From Hahellaceae bacterium (GTDB taxonomy: Bacteria > Pseudomonadota > Gammaproteobacteria > Pseudomonadales > Oleiphilaceae), in NCBI GenBank assembly GCA_024234575.1, contig JACKOB010000003.1, forward strand, positions 741,826 through 805,825: DNA of 64,000 bases. Reading direction: 5' to 3'. Positions within the stretch are counted from its first letter, which is position 1. Each line of letters begins with the position of its first letter. The notes beneath the pieces are model-generated. The model searched no databases and was not told where the DNA came from. It worked only from the letters and a program-made list of their open reading frames with translations. Below, one piece after another: positions 16,704 to 25,200 of this stretch. The position numbers were made by a program, and so were the translations under genes.

Positions 16704-18107
16704 CTATCTGCCCAGTAGACTCTGGCCACAGACCCGTACGATATTACCATTGACGCCTGAAGCGCCGGGGTTAGCAAAAAAGGCAATGGTTTCGGCAACG
16801 TCTTGCGGTTGCCCACCTTGTGACAGGCTATTCATTCTGCGTCCCGCCTCACGAATGGTAAAAGGAATGGCGGCAGTCATCTGCGTTTCAATGAATCCGG
16901 GTGCCACTGCATTAATCGTTATGCCATTCTTCAGATGGCTGCTCAGGGCTTCGACATAGCCAATAACACCGGATTTCGATGCTGCATAGTTGGTTTGCCC
17001 AAAGTTTCCGGCGATCCCGCTAATCGATGCGACGCCAATGATGCGGCCATTTTTCTTAATAACATCGCCACTTAGGAGTGCGTCGTTGATTCGTTCAATC
17101 GCGCCCAAATTGATGTCCATGAGCAAATCCCAAAACTCAGGCTTCATTCTGCCTAGTGTCTTGTCACGGGTGACGCCCGCGTTGTGTACGATAATGTCTA
17201 AACCTTGGTGTTTTTCCTTAAAGTAGGCGGCAATTTTTTGTGGGGTATCTTGCTGGGTGATATCCAGGCACAAGGCTTCTCCACCAACGCGATTGGCGAC
17301 GGCCTCCAGTGCATCTTTCGCCTGTGGTACGTCCAGGCAGACAACCTTTGCGCCATCACGGCTAAGCACTTCGGCAATCGCTTCACCAATACCGCGAGAA
17401 GCACCAGTAACCAACGCGACCTTTCCTTCTAATGGCTTCAACCAATTAATGGTCGGTGCTTTGGTCTGGGTTTTATTGACGCGGATGATTTGTGCATCAA
17501 CATAGGTAGAGCGAGGTGATGCAAGAAACGCTAGCGTCGCGTCCAGCGACTGCTCCGCACCAGGTTCAACGTAAACCAGCTGTGCGGTTGCTGCTTTCTT
17601 ACCTACTTCTTTCGCAACGCTGCGGATGAAGCCTTCTAATGCTTTCTGTGCCGCTGATTTGGCCACTGTGTTGCACTTATCCGGTGGGGTACCAATAACA
17701 ATCACACGACCACTTTTGGCAATATGGCGAATACTTGGGTGAAAAAAATCATACAGTGCGCGTAAACCGGCACTATTCTCGATGCCAGTTGCATCAAATA
17801 CGAGTCCTTTAAAACGCTGTGTCTCATCGATGTTATCAAGAGAGATAGTTGCGTCAGCATCTGCATGGGCAATTTTGCCTGCAAGTATCATATGAGTTTG
17901 AGTGCCACCTTTTTTAGCCCCCAGTGATGCCATGACGGCATCGAGTATCGGTGATCCACTGTTGCCGCCTAGCAGAAACTTGCCTTTGATAGATGATTTT
18001 TCGGCATTGCTTGCCCGCTCAAGAATGGCTGGTGCTGGCAGGTTAAGAGCATTCACTACCTGACGTCCGACAGGTGAGTTGGCGATTTTATGGTATAAAT
18101 CTGACAT
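16704..18107 (-). CDS. High-molecular-weight FabG: 3-oxoacyl-ACP/CoA reductase (SDR)
   Basis: 467 residues from the ATG at 18107. The C-terminal half (about 220-467) is a typical SDR: GASRGIGEA nucleotide loop, HNAGVTRD, catalytic Ser (ASISG) and YAASK (YxxxK). The N-terminal half is a degenerate Rossmann/flavodoxin-like domain (LVFDATGIENS, VIVIGTPPD). This two-domain layout is that of FabG4-type enzymes, which reduce 3-oxoacyl-CoA or ACP with NADH. It is divergent from a FadI-like thiolase across about 360 bases, a common pairing for beta-oxidation or reverse-direction chain building. Confidence 0.92.
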   Translation of the reverse strand: MSDLYHKIANSPVGRQVVNALNLPAPAILERASNAEKSSIKGKFLLGGNSGSPILDAVMASLGAKKGGTQTHMILAGKIAHADADATISLDNIDETQRFKGLVFDATGIENSAGLRALYDFFHPSIRHIAKSGRVIVIGTPPDKCNTVAKSAAQKALEGFIRSVAKEVGKKAATAQLVYVEPGAEQSLDATLAFLASPRSTYVDAQIIRVNKTQTKAPTINWLKPLEGKVALVTGASRGIGEAIAEVLSRDGAKVVCLDVPQAKDALEAVANRVGGEALCLDITQQDTPQKIAAYFKEKHQGLDIIVHNAGVTRDKTLGRMKPEFWDLLMDINLGAIERINDALLSGDVIKKNGRIIGVASISGIAGNFGQTNYAASKSGVIGYVEALSSHLKNGITINAVAPGFIETQMTAAIPFTIREAGRRMNSLSQGGQPQDVAETIAFFANPGASGVNGNIVRVCGQSLLGR

Positions 18108-18465
18108 TGGGATTCGTTCTCTCAAGTTAAGGCTGATAGCTTCTCTCAGCTGGCGGATAATATTGGGTCGCTAGGTGAAATATTAGTCACCTATGATAGC
18201 AGAACCTTTTTTCTAAAGTAGGTTGTGTTAGTGACCCGAGCAAGGTGTGTCTCGGCCAGCGTCCATGGAGGAAATACTGCCAGAAGCGACGCTTGATAGT
18301 ATTGGCTACAGACAAAATAGAAATAGTCATTCTTGCCAATGCGTCTCTGGGTCGATATCGTAGACTCCGTCAATTGAAGTCGTCACATAAAACATCTTCC
18401 GGCCACGGGATGTGGCTGGTAAACGACTGGAAACAACAACTGAATTAAAACAGGATGAATGTAAA

Positions 18466-19746
18466 ATGAATCAGCAAACTGTGAGAAAAGTCGCCATCAT
18501 CGGTGGTAATCGAATCCCTTTTTCTCGATCGAATAGTGCCTACGCTAAATTAGGTAATCAGCAATTGCTCACCGCTGCACTGCGCGGTTTGGTTGATCGA
18601 TATGGCCTCCAGGGAGAGCTGCTGGGTGAGGTGGTTGCTGGTGCGGTTGTTAAGCATTCTCGCGATTTTAATCTTACTCGTGAATCAACGCTCAGTTGTG
18701 GTCTGGCACCAGAAACACCGGCATATGATGTACAGCAAGCATGTGGCACGGGGTTGGCTGCGGCCATTCAGGTTGCGAATAAAATAGCACTGGGGCAAAT
18801 AGAATGCGGTATTGCCGGTGGTTCGGATACCACTTCAGACGCGCCAATAGGTGTCAGTGAAGGCTTGCGAGCCATCTTACTTGACTTAAATCGTGCTAAA
18901 ACAAATGCCGAACGGATTAAAATTGCAACACGCCTGCGTCCGGTCCATCTGTTACCGCTGATTCCACAAAACAGTGAGCCACGCACGGGGATGGCAATGG
19001 GAGACCACGCCCAGATTACTGCTCACGAGTGGAATATCCCACGGGCAGAGCAGGATAAACTTGCCTATGAAAGCCATCAAAAATTGGCCGCCGCTTACGA
19101 TGAAGGTTTCTTTGATGACTTGATGACACCCTTGGCTGGGCTAACACGAGATAACATTTTACGCCCTGAAACCACGTTAGAGAAACTAGCGTCTCTGCGC
19201 CCCTGTTTCGATAAAGAGAAGGGCACCATGACGGCGGGTAACAGCACATCGCTAACGGATGGCGCCTCTTGTGTGCTTCTTGCAAGTGAAGATTGGGCCA
19301 AAGCTCGTAAGTTACCCGTGCGTGCTTATTTAACCTTTTCTGAAACTGCCGCTGTCGATTTTGTTGGTAAAAAAGAAGGTCTATTGATGGCTCCGGCGTA
19401 CGCTGTGCCAAGAATGCTGGCGAAAGCAGGGCTGACGTTGCAGGATTTTGACTACTACGAAATTCATGAAGCATTTGCCTCGCAAGTGCTGTCGACACTT
19501 AAAGCCTGGGAAGACGAAAGTTTTTGTAAAGAAAAGCTTGGCCTGAAAAAAGCACTGGGGGCGATTGATCGCAGCAAACTTAATGTGAAAGGCAGCAGTT
19601 TGGCGGCGGGTCATCCGTTTGCCGCAACAGGCGGTCGTATCATCGCAACTTTAGCCAAACTGCTTGAGCAAAAAGGCAAGGGGCGAGGGTTGGTGTCAAT
19701 TTGTGCCGCAGGCGGTCAAGGTGTGACAGCGATTATTGAACGCTAA
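18466..19746 (+). CDS. Acetyl-CoA C-acyltransferase (thiolase), FadI-like
   Basis: 426 residues from the ATG at 18466 (CAGGA upstream). The acyl-accepting Cys is in QQACGTGL at about residue 93. The His motifs are HEAFASQVL and GHPFAATGGR, and the second Cys is in SICAAGGQG at the end. The insert rich in helices around 150-250 and the length match FadI, the thiolase of the anaerobic/second beta-oxidation complex, rather than the about 390-residue FadA. Its usual partner FadJ is not in the window. A divergent two-domain FabG lies upstream. Confidence 0.9.
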   Translation: MNQQTVRKVAIIGGNRIPFSRSNSAYAKLGNQQLLTAALRGLVDRYGLQGELLGEVVAGAVVKHSRDFNLTRESTLSCGLAPETPAYDVQQACGTGLAAAIQVANKIALGQIECGIAGGSDTTSDAPIGVSEGLRAILLDLNRAKTNAERIKIATRLRPVHLLPLIPQNSEPRTGMAMGDHAQITAHEWNIPRAEQDKLAYESHQKLAAAYDEGFFDDLMTPLAGLTRDNILRPETTLEKLASLRPCFDKEKGTMTAGNSTSLTDGASCVLLASEDWAKARKLPVRAYLTFSETAAVDFVGKKEGLLMAPAYAVPRMLAKAGLTLQDFDYYEIHEAFASQVLSTLKAWEDESFCKEKLGLKKALGAIDRSKLNVKGSSLAAGHPFAATGGRIIATLAKLLEQKGKGRGLVSICAAGGQGVTAIIER

Positions 19747-19785
19747 ACACAGAGTCGCCCCGTGCGATAGCTTTAGAGTGACAAG

Positions 19786-19820
19786 CCGCGCCGAAGAATG
19801 ATTGTATATTTAAGGCGCGG
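19786..19820 (+). terminator. Hairpin after fadI-like gene
   Basis: CCGCGCC and GGCGCGG arms separated by 21 A/T-rich bases, 40 bases after the stop. There is no T-run, so only a possible terminator. Confidence 0.4.
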
Positions 19821-19982
19821 TGCATGAATAAAATATTAGTCGATGTAAAGCACCATGTTGTCTGCTGTTAATGGCTTAATGGCTTAATGGTGTTAAAAGT
19901 GGTCGGTTTTTTAGGTATTGACTGCAGTAAAAAGCGTTTATTTATCCCGCCATATTCGTCTTACTTAAGACGCCTCGGAGTA

Positions 19983-20008
19983 AGGTCATTCCCGCCTGCG
20001 CGGAGATG
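19983..20008. repeat. REP-like extragenic palindrome
   Basis: GTCATTCCCGCCTGCGCGGAGATGAC: imperfect palindrome of the GTCATTCCCGC...GCGGGAATGAC type that is widespread between bacterial genes. Only one copy was noticed in the window. Confidence 0.5.
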
Positions 20009-20195
20009 ACAAAGCAGGACTTAATCAGAGGTTCCTCAACTCTCGACTGGCACATTTTCGTCTTTGGTATACACTTTTTGTAAGTAGGAAAGTAGTAAAC
20101 CCCTCTAATTAACCTGGATGTATGCTGGTTGGGGGTAGATAAAGTGTCAGTGCAGACAAATCCAATGAAAGTTATCCTTCATTGATGGTTAAATT

Positions 20196-20382
20196 AGCCG
20201 CAATTTTTAAGCAAAGCGCCCGATGCCACAGGTACGGTGGATGGTACGGCTGATAACGCCACCACGAGCAATGGAAGCGTTGATCTAATTCAATGTGCCT
20301 GCGGAATAGACAAAACGCCGGTCAGCTTAGGCAGTGATTACTCGGGTAGTTTTCTACAATTGCTAGTGGGAAGGTCTCGATG
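20196..20382 (+). pseudogene. Possible remnant of an Ig-like repeat protein
   Basis: About 60 codons open in one frame, without a start codon or ribosome site and bounded by stops. The translation is rich in Asp, Thr, Gly and Ser, like BapA/Ig-like adhesin repeats, and contains a CACG stretch. It ends across the start of the next gene. Weak evidence; it may be chance. Confidence 0.25.
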
Positions 20383-21564
20383 ACGACAAATGGTATTGTC
20401 ATATTAAAAGCAACCAGTGAATTTGAATCTAAACTTGATCAGGCGTTGGTTGGTCTCAAAGAAGTAACTGTTTTGCCGATCAGTGCAGCGCCGGTAAGTG
20501 ACGGTGGTATGACTTCGGAAAGACAGCAAATAGTCTTGTTGGCGCCGAAAGCCATTTTTGTCGAAGTCCAAAATGGCTACGACTACAGTTCCTTGTTAAC
20601 AACGTTAAGGCAGGACCTGTCGTCAAGTCTGCCAAGTTTTATTGGTGTGCTGGATGGTGCTCCTGATGCGGAACTTGTCGCGGCATTGCCGATGATTCCG
20701 GTTGATAGTTTTGTATTTTCTGATAACTCGCTGGACAATATTCTTGCAAAGGTCGATGCGGTAAAGCGCCTGCAGGTGCAGAACGATCAGTTGCTTAATG
20801 ATATGCAGTTTAGTAACGAAACAGCGATGACCGCGATGAAAGCGGCATCAGAAATTGGCTTGTTAATGCAGATGATAGACTGGTTGCAGTCGGCAGCAAC
20901 AGAAAAGGATGTAACCGATTGTCTTTTTAGAATTTGTCAGTCGTTTCAATTAAATGGGTATAGCCTGGTCTTAAATACAGAGTCTTCCGCTTTTTATCCG
21001 GAATCCTCAGTGCCTGACAATGTTAAAAGAATACTGTTACAGGCGATTGAGCGGGATATGAGAGTGTTTTCCAAGGAAAAAATTCTTATATTTAAACTGG
21101 ATCATATGGTACTGATGATTACCAATGCACCGTGGGAAAATCAGGAACAGTATGGGCGCTTTCGTGATGTGCTCTTGCAGGCATGTGTGTTGGCGGAGGC
21201 AAAAATCCGTACACTGGCTGCGAACAAGTTGATCAACGATCAACACGAACAAGTCAGCGATATTATGATGCTGATTAAAATGGCATCGTCCGACACACAG
21301 AAGTACGCAAAAGGCATAATGGAAAAACTATCGAATGATTTGTCGTTAGCCGCGGTATCGCTAGACCTTACCGAAGAGCAAGAAAGCGCATTGGCTAAAT
21401 TGTCGGATCAGGCATACAGTGCAATAGACTTTCTATATAAAAATAGTGACGCCCTGGAAGTACATTTTCATCGGGTGATCGAGTCTTTCAGTAAGATTAA
21501 AGAACTCACAATGCCGGATGTTCCGGAGCAGGAAGAAAATGCTTTTGATGATGAGTTGTTTTAG
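20380..21564 (+). CDS. Receiver-like protein with unknown C-terminal region
   Basis: 394 residues. The first about 125 residues have the alternating strand/helix pattern of a response-regulator receiver (VILKATSEFESKL, IVLLAPKAIFVEV, FIGVLDGAP, VDSFVFSD), but the canonical acidic pocket and phosphoacceptor Asp cannot be placed. A helix (about 125-165) with AMTAMKAASEIGLLMQMI leads into a GAF-sized domain (about 170-270) and a helical tail. The overall layout is like receiver proteins of chemotaxis or signalling arrays in marine gammaproteobacteria. Function unknown; it may be a pseudo-receiver. Transcribed alone, convergent with acyl-CoA dehydrogenase genes. Confidence 0.65.
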   Translation: MTTNGIVILKATSEFESKLDQALVGLKEVTVLPISAAPVSDGGMTSERQQIVLLAPKAIFVEVQNGYDYSSLLTTLRQDLSSSLPSFIGVLDGAPDAELVAALPMIPVDSFVFSDNSLDNILAKVDAVKRLQVQNDQLLNDMQFSNETAMTAMKAASEIGLLMQMIDWLQSAATEKDVTDCLFRICQSFQLNGYSLVLNTESSAFYPESSVPDNVKRILLQAIERDMRVFSKEKILIFKLDHMVLMITNAPWENQEQYGRFRDVLLQACVLAEAKIRTLAANKLINDQHEQVSDIMMLIKMASSDTQKYAKGIMEKLSNDLSLAAVSLDLTEEQESALAKLSDQAYSAIDFLYKNSDALEVHFHRVIESFSKIKELTMPDVPEQEENAFDDELF

Positions 21565-21595
21565 ATGGGTACACTTTGAGGTTTGTTTTTAATGC

Positions 21596-21615
21596 AGCCT
21601 GCACCGCTGCAGGCT
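21596..21615. terminator. Short hairpin between convergent genes
   Basis: AGCCTGCA and TGCAGGCT around a four-base loop, between the receiver-like gene and the acyl-CoA dehydrogenase gene. A perfect 8-bp stem with no T-run. Confidence 0.45.
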
Positions 21616-21653
21616 CGACCACTTCTTAATATCTGATCATAAAGACTTGCTAA

Positions 21654-22874
21654 TTACTTCAGTTCGGATGATGACTTACCCAGTATCCTGCGAGCGATGA
21701 TCAACTGCTGGATTTGTTGCGTACCTTCGAAAATATCCAGAATTTTCGAGTCCCGGGCCCATTTCTCCAGCAATTCATCCTCGGCATAGCCGATAGAACC
21801 GCATAACTCAACGCATTTTAGGCTGATACTGTTGGCGGCTCTGCCTGCCTTGGCTTTTGCCATCGATGCCTCTTTCGAGTTGGGCTGGCCATTGTCTGCC
21901 ATCCATGCGGCTTTTAGTGTCAGTAATCGTGCTGCTTCCAGTTCGGCCTCCATACGGTAAAGATCGGCTTCAACCGACAAACACAGTGCCGCAGGCCTGC
22001 TATAAGGCGCTACTGATTTCCCAGGTAACTCTTTAAGAAGAAGCTCCTTCGCTCTTTCGAGTGATGCTGTTGCCAGGCCAACAGCCATTGCCGCAACAAC
22101 TGGGCGAGTGTTATCAAAGGTTTGCATTACACCGGCAAATCCCTTTTGACTGTTAATTTCAGGATTGCCTAATAGATGATCCTTGGGAATACGACAGTCA
22201 TCGAAGCGTAAGGTAGCGGTATCGCTTGCTTTAATGCCTAGTTTTTTCTCCAGTCGCTCTACTTGAAATCCTTTGGTGCCCTTAAGCACTACAAAGGACT
22301 TAATTGCCGCCCGGCCCAGCGCTTTATCTAAAGTCGCCCACACGACGACAGCCTCGCAACGGTCGCCTGCGGTAACATAAATTTTTTCACCATTAATAAC
22401 GTAATCATCGCCATCAAGGGTTGCCGTGGTTTGGATATTTGCCGAATCAGAGCCTGCTCCTGGTTCCGTGATCGCCATAGAGGCCCATAGGTGGCCAAAT
22501 TTTTTAAATTGCTTTTCGTTAGCTACAGCGGCAATGGCGGCATTGCCGAGACCTTGTCGAGGCAGGCTCAGAGCAAGTCCGACGTCACCACGGCATAACT
22601 CTGCAAGGCCTAATACCGTTGACATGTTCGTGCCATTACGAATGACTAGATTGCCTTGTGCGTTAACTTGTTGCTTCAACTTGTTTGCACCTGCACCACC
22701 TGCACTATCGCCGTCATTCATGCCATCCATGATAGAGGCAAGCATGTCGAGTTCTTTGGGGTATTTGTGCTCTGCCAGATCATATTTTCGGGAGATTTTA
22801 CGAAAAACTTCATCCGCGACCTGGCGCGCCTGATCTATCAATCCATTAAATTTTGCAGGTATTTCTAGGTTCAT
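21654..22874 (-). CDS. Acyl-CoA dehydrogenase
   Basis: 406 residues with an AAGGAG site. Typical three-part fold: N-terminal helices, a beta domain with ITEPGAGSDSANIQTTA (FAD/substrate site) and NGEKIYVTAG, and a C-terminal helical domain ending in DIFEGTQQIQ, which carries the catalytic Glu of the medium/short-chain type. Oxidises acyl-CoA to trans-2-enoyl-CoA, passing electrons to ETF. It lies 13 bases behind a paralogue on the same strand, so the two are probably made together, possibly as a heteromer. Confidence 0.92.
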   Translation of the reverse strand: MNLEIPAKFNGLIDQARQVADEVFRKISRKYDLAEHKYPKELDMLASIMDGMNDGDSAGGAGANKLKQQVNAQGNLVIRNGTNMSTVLGLAELCRGDVGLALSLPRQGLGNAAIAAVANEKQFKKFGHLWASMAITEPGAGSDSANIQTTATLDGDDYVINGEKIYVTAGDRCEAVVVWATLDKALGRAAIKSFVVLKGTKGFQVERLEKKLGIKASDTATLRFDDCRIPKDHLLGNPEINSQKGFAGVMQTFDNTRPVVAAMAVGLATASLERAKELLLKELPGKSVAPYSRPAALCLSVEADLYRMEAELEAARLLTLKAAWMADNGQPNSKEASMAKAKAGRAANSISLKCVELCGSIGYAEDELLEKWARDSKILDIFEGTQQIQQLIIARRILGKSSSELK

Positions 22875-22887
22875 TGTCGCTCCTTGG

Positions 22888-24210
22888 CTACGCGTGCAGC
22901 GTATTAAACTGAACAGTAATCGCTATGAGATCGCGATACCAGCGTTCTACCGGGTGCTCTTTGGTGAAACCATGTCCACCTAATAGTTGCACGCCATCGG
23001 TAGCGATTTTGACTGACTTATCCGCACAGTAAAGCTTTGCTAGGTAAGTTTCACGCGTGCTATCAAGCCCTTGTTCAATTCTTGCAGCAGCCCGATAGGT
23101 GAGTAATCGCATAGCTTCCACTTCGGTTGCCATGTCTGCAATCATAAAGGCAACAGATTGGCGATGGCTAATGGGTTCACCGAAAGCTTTGCGCTCATTA
23201 CAATAAGGAATAACGTAATCCAGCATCGCCTGACTAGTGCCTATTGCCATGCCACACCACATCACGGCGCCTAGGTCCAGGCAAAGTTGCCAGTTAAAGT
23301 TGTCGTTACCAATGCAGGCGTGTGTAGGAACAAAAATATTGTCCAGCTTAAGCCGCGCCGTATTGGCAGCTTTAATGCCCATCGTTGGCTCGGGTTTGCG
23401 CAACAAGCCGTCGATGGAAGAATCAAGTAGAAAAAGCCTGGACTGGCCATCAGGTAGTGAGGCTGCAACGATAAATATTTCAGCATCCATGCCTTGGCAA
23501 ACTAACGATTTTTTACCAATAAGGCGGTAGCCACCGTCTTCAGGGATTGCTTTGGTCTGCATCTGCATAGGATTAAATAGTGGTGCTGGCTCATTTACTG
23601 CAAGTGTCGCCCTTAAAGGGTTTTCACCAAGAAGAGCGGGCAGGTAGCTGGCTTGTTGGTCTGATGTTCCCCAGCGACTGATGATGTTTGCTGCACAGAA
23701 ATTGTTCATTAGCGATAAGGCAATCCCCATGTCTCCATAAGAAAGGTCTTCTGCGATGAGTACGTTGCCCACGGGTGACGCCACTTGCGCCAAGCCACCA
23801 TAAGCCTCGGGGATGGCATATTCAATGATTCCCAGATCATTAAATGCTGTTTGCAAAGGTGTATTTTCATTGCTGAGCGTTGTAGGGTTATCGTTAGTCT
23901 TTGCTGCTTCGGTACGAATTTTTTCGATGGCGAAACGGCGTAAAGAGTCACGAATGAGCTGTTGTTCGTCACTAAGTGATAAGTCGAACAGGTCAGATTT
24001 TTCCGGCTTATGCAGCTGAAAAGGGTTGGTCAGCATATTGCGTACTTGTTGTAACCCCTGGCTGGCAGAGCTGGCGATTTGAAACCCCGCTCTTGTTGAT
24101 GCGTACGCAATTTTTTCCGCAGGCTTGCGAATTTTTAGTTTGTCGACCAGGTCGGAACTGGCAAATTTATTGACCAGCGAGAGCGCAAATCCTATTCCAT
24201 TTTTAGCCAT
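22888..24210 (-). CDS. Acyl-CoA dehydrogenase paralogue lacking the usual C-terminal Glu motif
   Basis: 440 residues, AGGA before the ATG. After an extra basic N-terminal segment (about 1-65) comes the acyl-CoA dehydrogenase fold (LSLSDEQQLIRDSLRRFA, AYGGLAQVASPVGN, ATDGVQLLGGHGFTKEHP). The protein ends at RDLIAITVQFNTLHA. Where relatives have the catalytic EGT motif this one has Q-F-N-T, and the last helix is short. It may use a Glu elsewhere, as in the long-chain and isovaleryl types, or be a non-catalytic partner of the dehydrogenase encoded 13 bases downstream. Confidence 0.88.
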   Translation of the reverse strand: MAKNGIGFALSLVNKFASSDLVDKLKIRKPAEKIAYASTRAGFQIASSASQGLQQVRNMLTNPFQLHKPEKSDLFDLSLSDEQQLIRDSLRRFAIEKIRTEAAKTNDNPTTLSNENTPLQTAFNDLGIIEYAIPEAYGGLAQVASPVGNVLIAEDLSYGDMGIALSLMNNFCAANIISRWGTSDQQASYLPALLGENPLRATLAVNEPAPLFNPMQMQTKAIPEDGGYRLIGKKSLVCQGMDAEIFIVAASLPDGQSRLFLLDSSIDGLLRKPEPTMGIKAANTARLKLDNIFVPTHACIGNDNFNWQLCLDLGAVMWCGMAIGTSQAMLDYVIPYCNERKAFGEPISHRQSVAFMIADMATEVEAMRLLTYRAAARIEQGLDSTRETYLAKLYCADKSVKIATDGVQLLGGHGFTKEHPVERWYRDLIAITVQFNTLHA

Positions 24211-24510
24211 AGTTAATCCTTACGCATTGGCGATTTACCCATAGGTGTAAAGTATTCGTTTGCACGTAGTTACCGTTGATCGTGGAGTTGCTTGGTGCTA
24301 CCGGATTACATTGTTGCCCAGATGAGATGAAATTCACAAGAGCAGGATTATTTTTGCTGAATACTCACTGGTTGGTTCTGTTTTTTAGCACTTTAATTAG
24401 TATCTGTTAATCTCCAGAAAATTACACCATAGCGCATTGACTCAATCCATGTGATTGTTTGTCACTTAGGTCAATTAATGGCGAGCGTTGCACAATGTCA
24501 CCTGTCTGCC
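24211..24510. other. Gene-free stretch upstream of the acyl-CoA dehydrogenase pair
   Basis: 300 bases with no coding potential noticed. It must hold the promoter of the dehydrogenase pair (minus strand) and the 3' end of the kinase-like gene. No clear hairpin or consensus hexamers were found. Confidence 0.5.
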
Positions 24511-25197
24511 TTAGGGAAGGTAGATCTTGAAAATGCCACCACCAAGTTCACCACCATTGGAAAGCTCAATGCGTCCGCGCTTATCACCCTGAGAGTGCAG
24601 TGCCGCCACTTTTGCCGAGAAAAATAGCCCTAAGCTGGTGCTGCCCGTTTGAAAGTTGATCCCTTTAACGATTTCTCCCGGGGCATCAATCATTGCTTGT
24701 GGATAGCCACGGCCATTGTCTGATAGTGATATCACCAGCCAGCCGTCTTCAAAACCGGCGGTTAGTTTCATTTCATCTTTGGTATAGCGGGCGGCATTGG
24801 CAAGCGTATTGTTGAGAATTCCGGCAACCAGGTCGTGATCAAAGTACCCAATACAATCGGCCTCGCATTCCAGCGTGATTTTAATGCCACGGGACTCGAA
24901 AAGGGTTTCGTAACGGGCTGCCTGTTCTTCAATAAAATCGCTGACATACTGCTCGTCAACACGCAAGCGCAATTGCTGATTCTCTAGCCGGTAAATACCC
25001 AATAGCTGAATGAGATCATTATTCACGCGCTCGGCTTCGTATTGCAGTGTGGCCAGCTTTGGCTGGTTTTGCATCTCTTTGGGCAGCTCGCCAAAAACTT
25101 CTTCTAATGTATTGAGCAGCATGCCCAGAGAGTTTTTCATATCATGCACGGCAGAGGCCATGATCATTGAGAAATCTAACGGATTATTTTCGTTCAT
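24511..25197 (-). CDS. Small soluble histidine-kinase-like protein
   Basis: 228 residues and no membrane segment. An N-terminal helical region carries an H-box-like SAVHDMKNSLGM (His at about 18), followed by a HATPase domain: N box GILNNTLANAARYT, G1 LSDNGRGYP and G2 STSLGLFFSAKV. It has no sensor domain of its own. It starts three bases after the TPR response regulator stop codon, so the two are co-translated and probably form a two-component pair in which the input comes from another partner. Confidence 0.85.
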   Translation of the reverse strand: MNENNPLDFSMIMASAVHDMKNSLGMLLNTLEEVFGELPKEMQNQPKLATLQYEAERVNNDLIQLLGIYRLENQQLRLRVDEQYVSDFIEEQAARYETLFESRGIKITLECEADCIGYFDHDLVAGILNNTLANAARYTKDEMKLTAGFEDGWLVISLSDNGRGYPQAMIDAPGEIVKGINFQTGSTSLGLFFSAKVAALHSQGDKRGRIELSNGGELGGGIFKIYLP

Positions 25198-25200
25198 GCA

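Larger units (their letters stand above)
19747..20379. other. 633-base gene-free region with hairpins and a decayed coding remnant
   Basis: No intact gene is seen. Contents: a CCGCGCC/GGCGCGG hairpin at 19786-19820 that may end the thiolase transcript; a 10-bp tandem GGCTTAATGG at about 19868-19892; an imperfect REP-like hairpin starting GTCATTCCCGC near 19983; and at about 20196-20381 an open frame without a start that reads like part of a bacterial Ig-like repeat (DATGTVDGTADNATT). The last item may be a pseudogene fragment. The promoter of the next gene should lie in the final part, but no clear hexamers stand out. Confidence 0.55.

Noticed and set aside
19016..19498. 160-codon open frame on the minus strand within the thiolase gene
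   Set aside because: The plus strand encodes a full, motif-complete thiolase; the minus frame has no recognisable domain or start signal.
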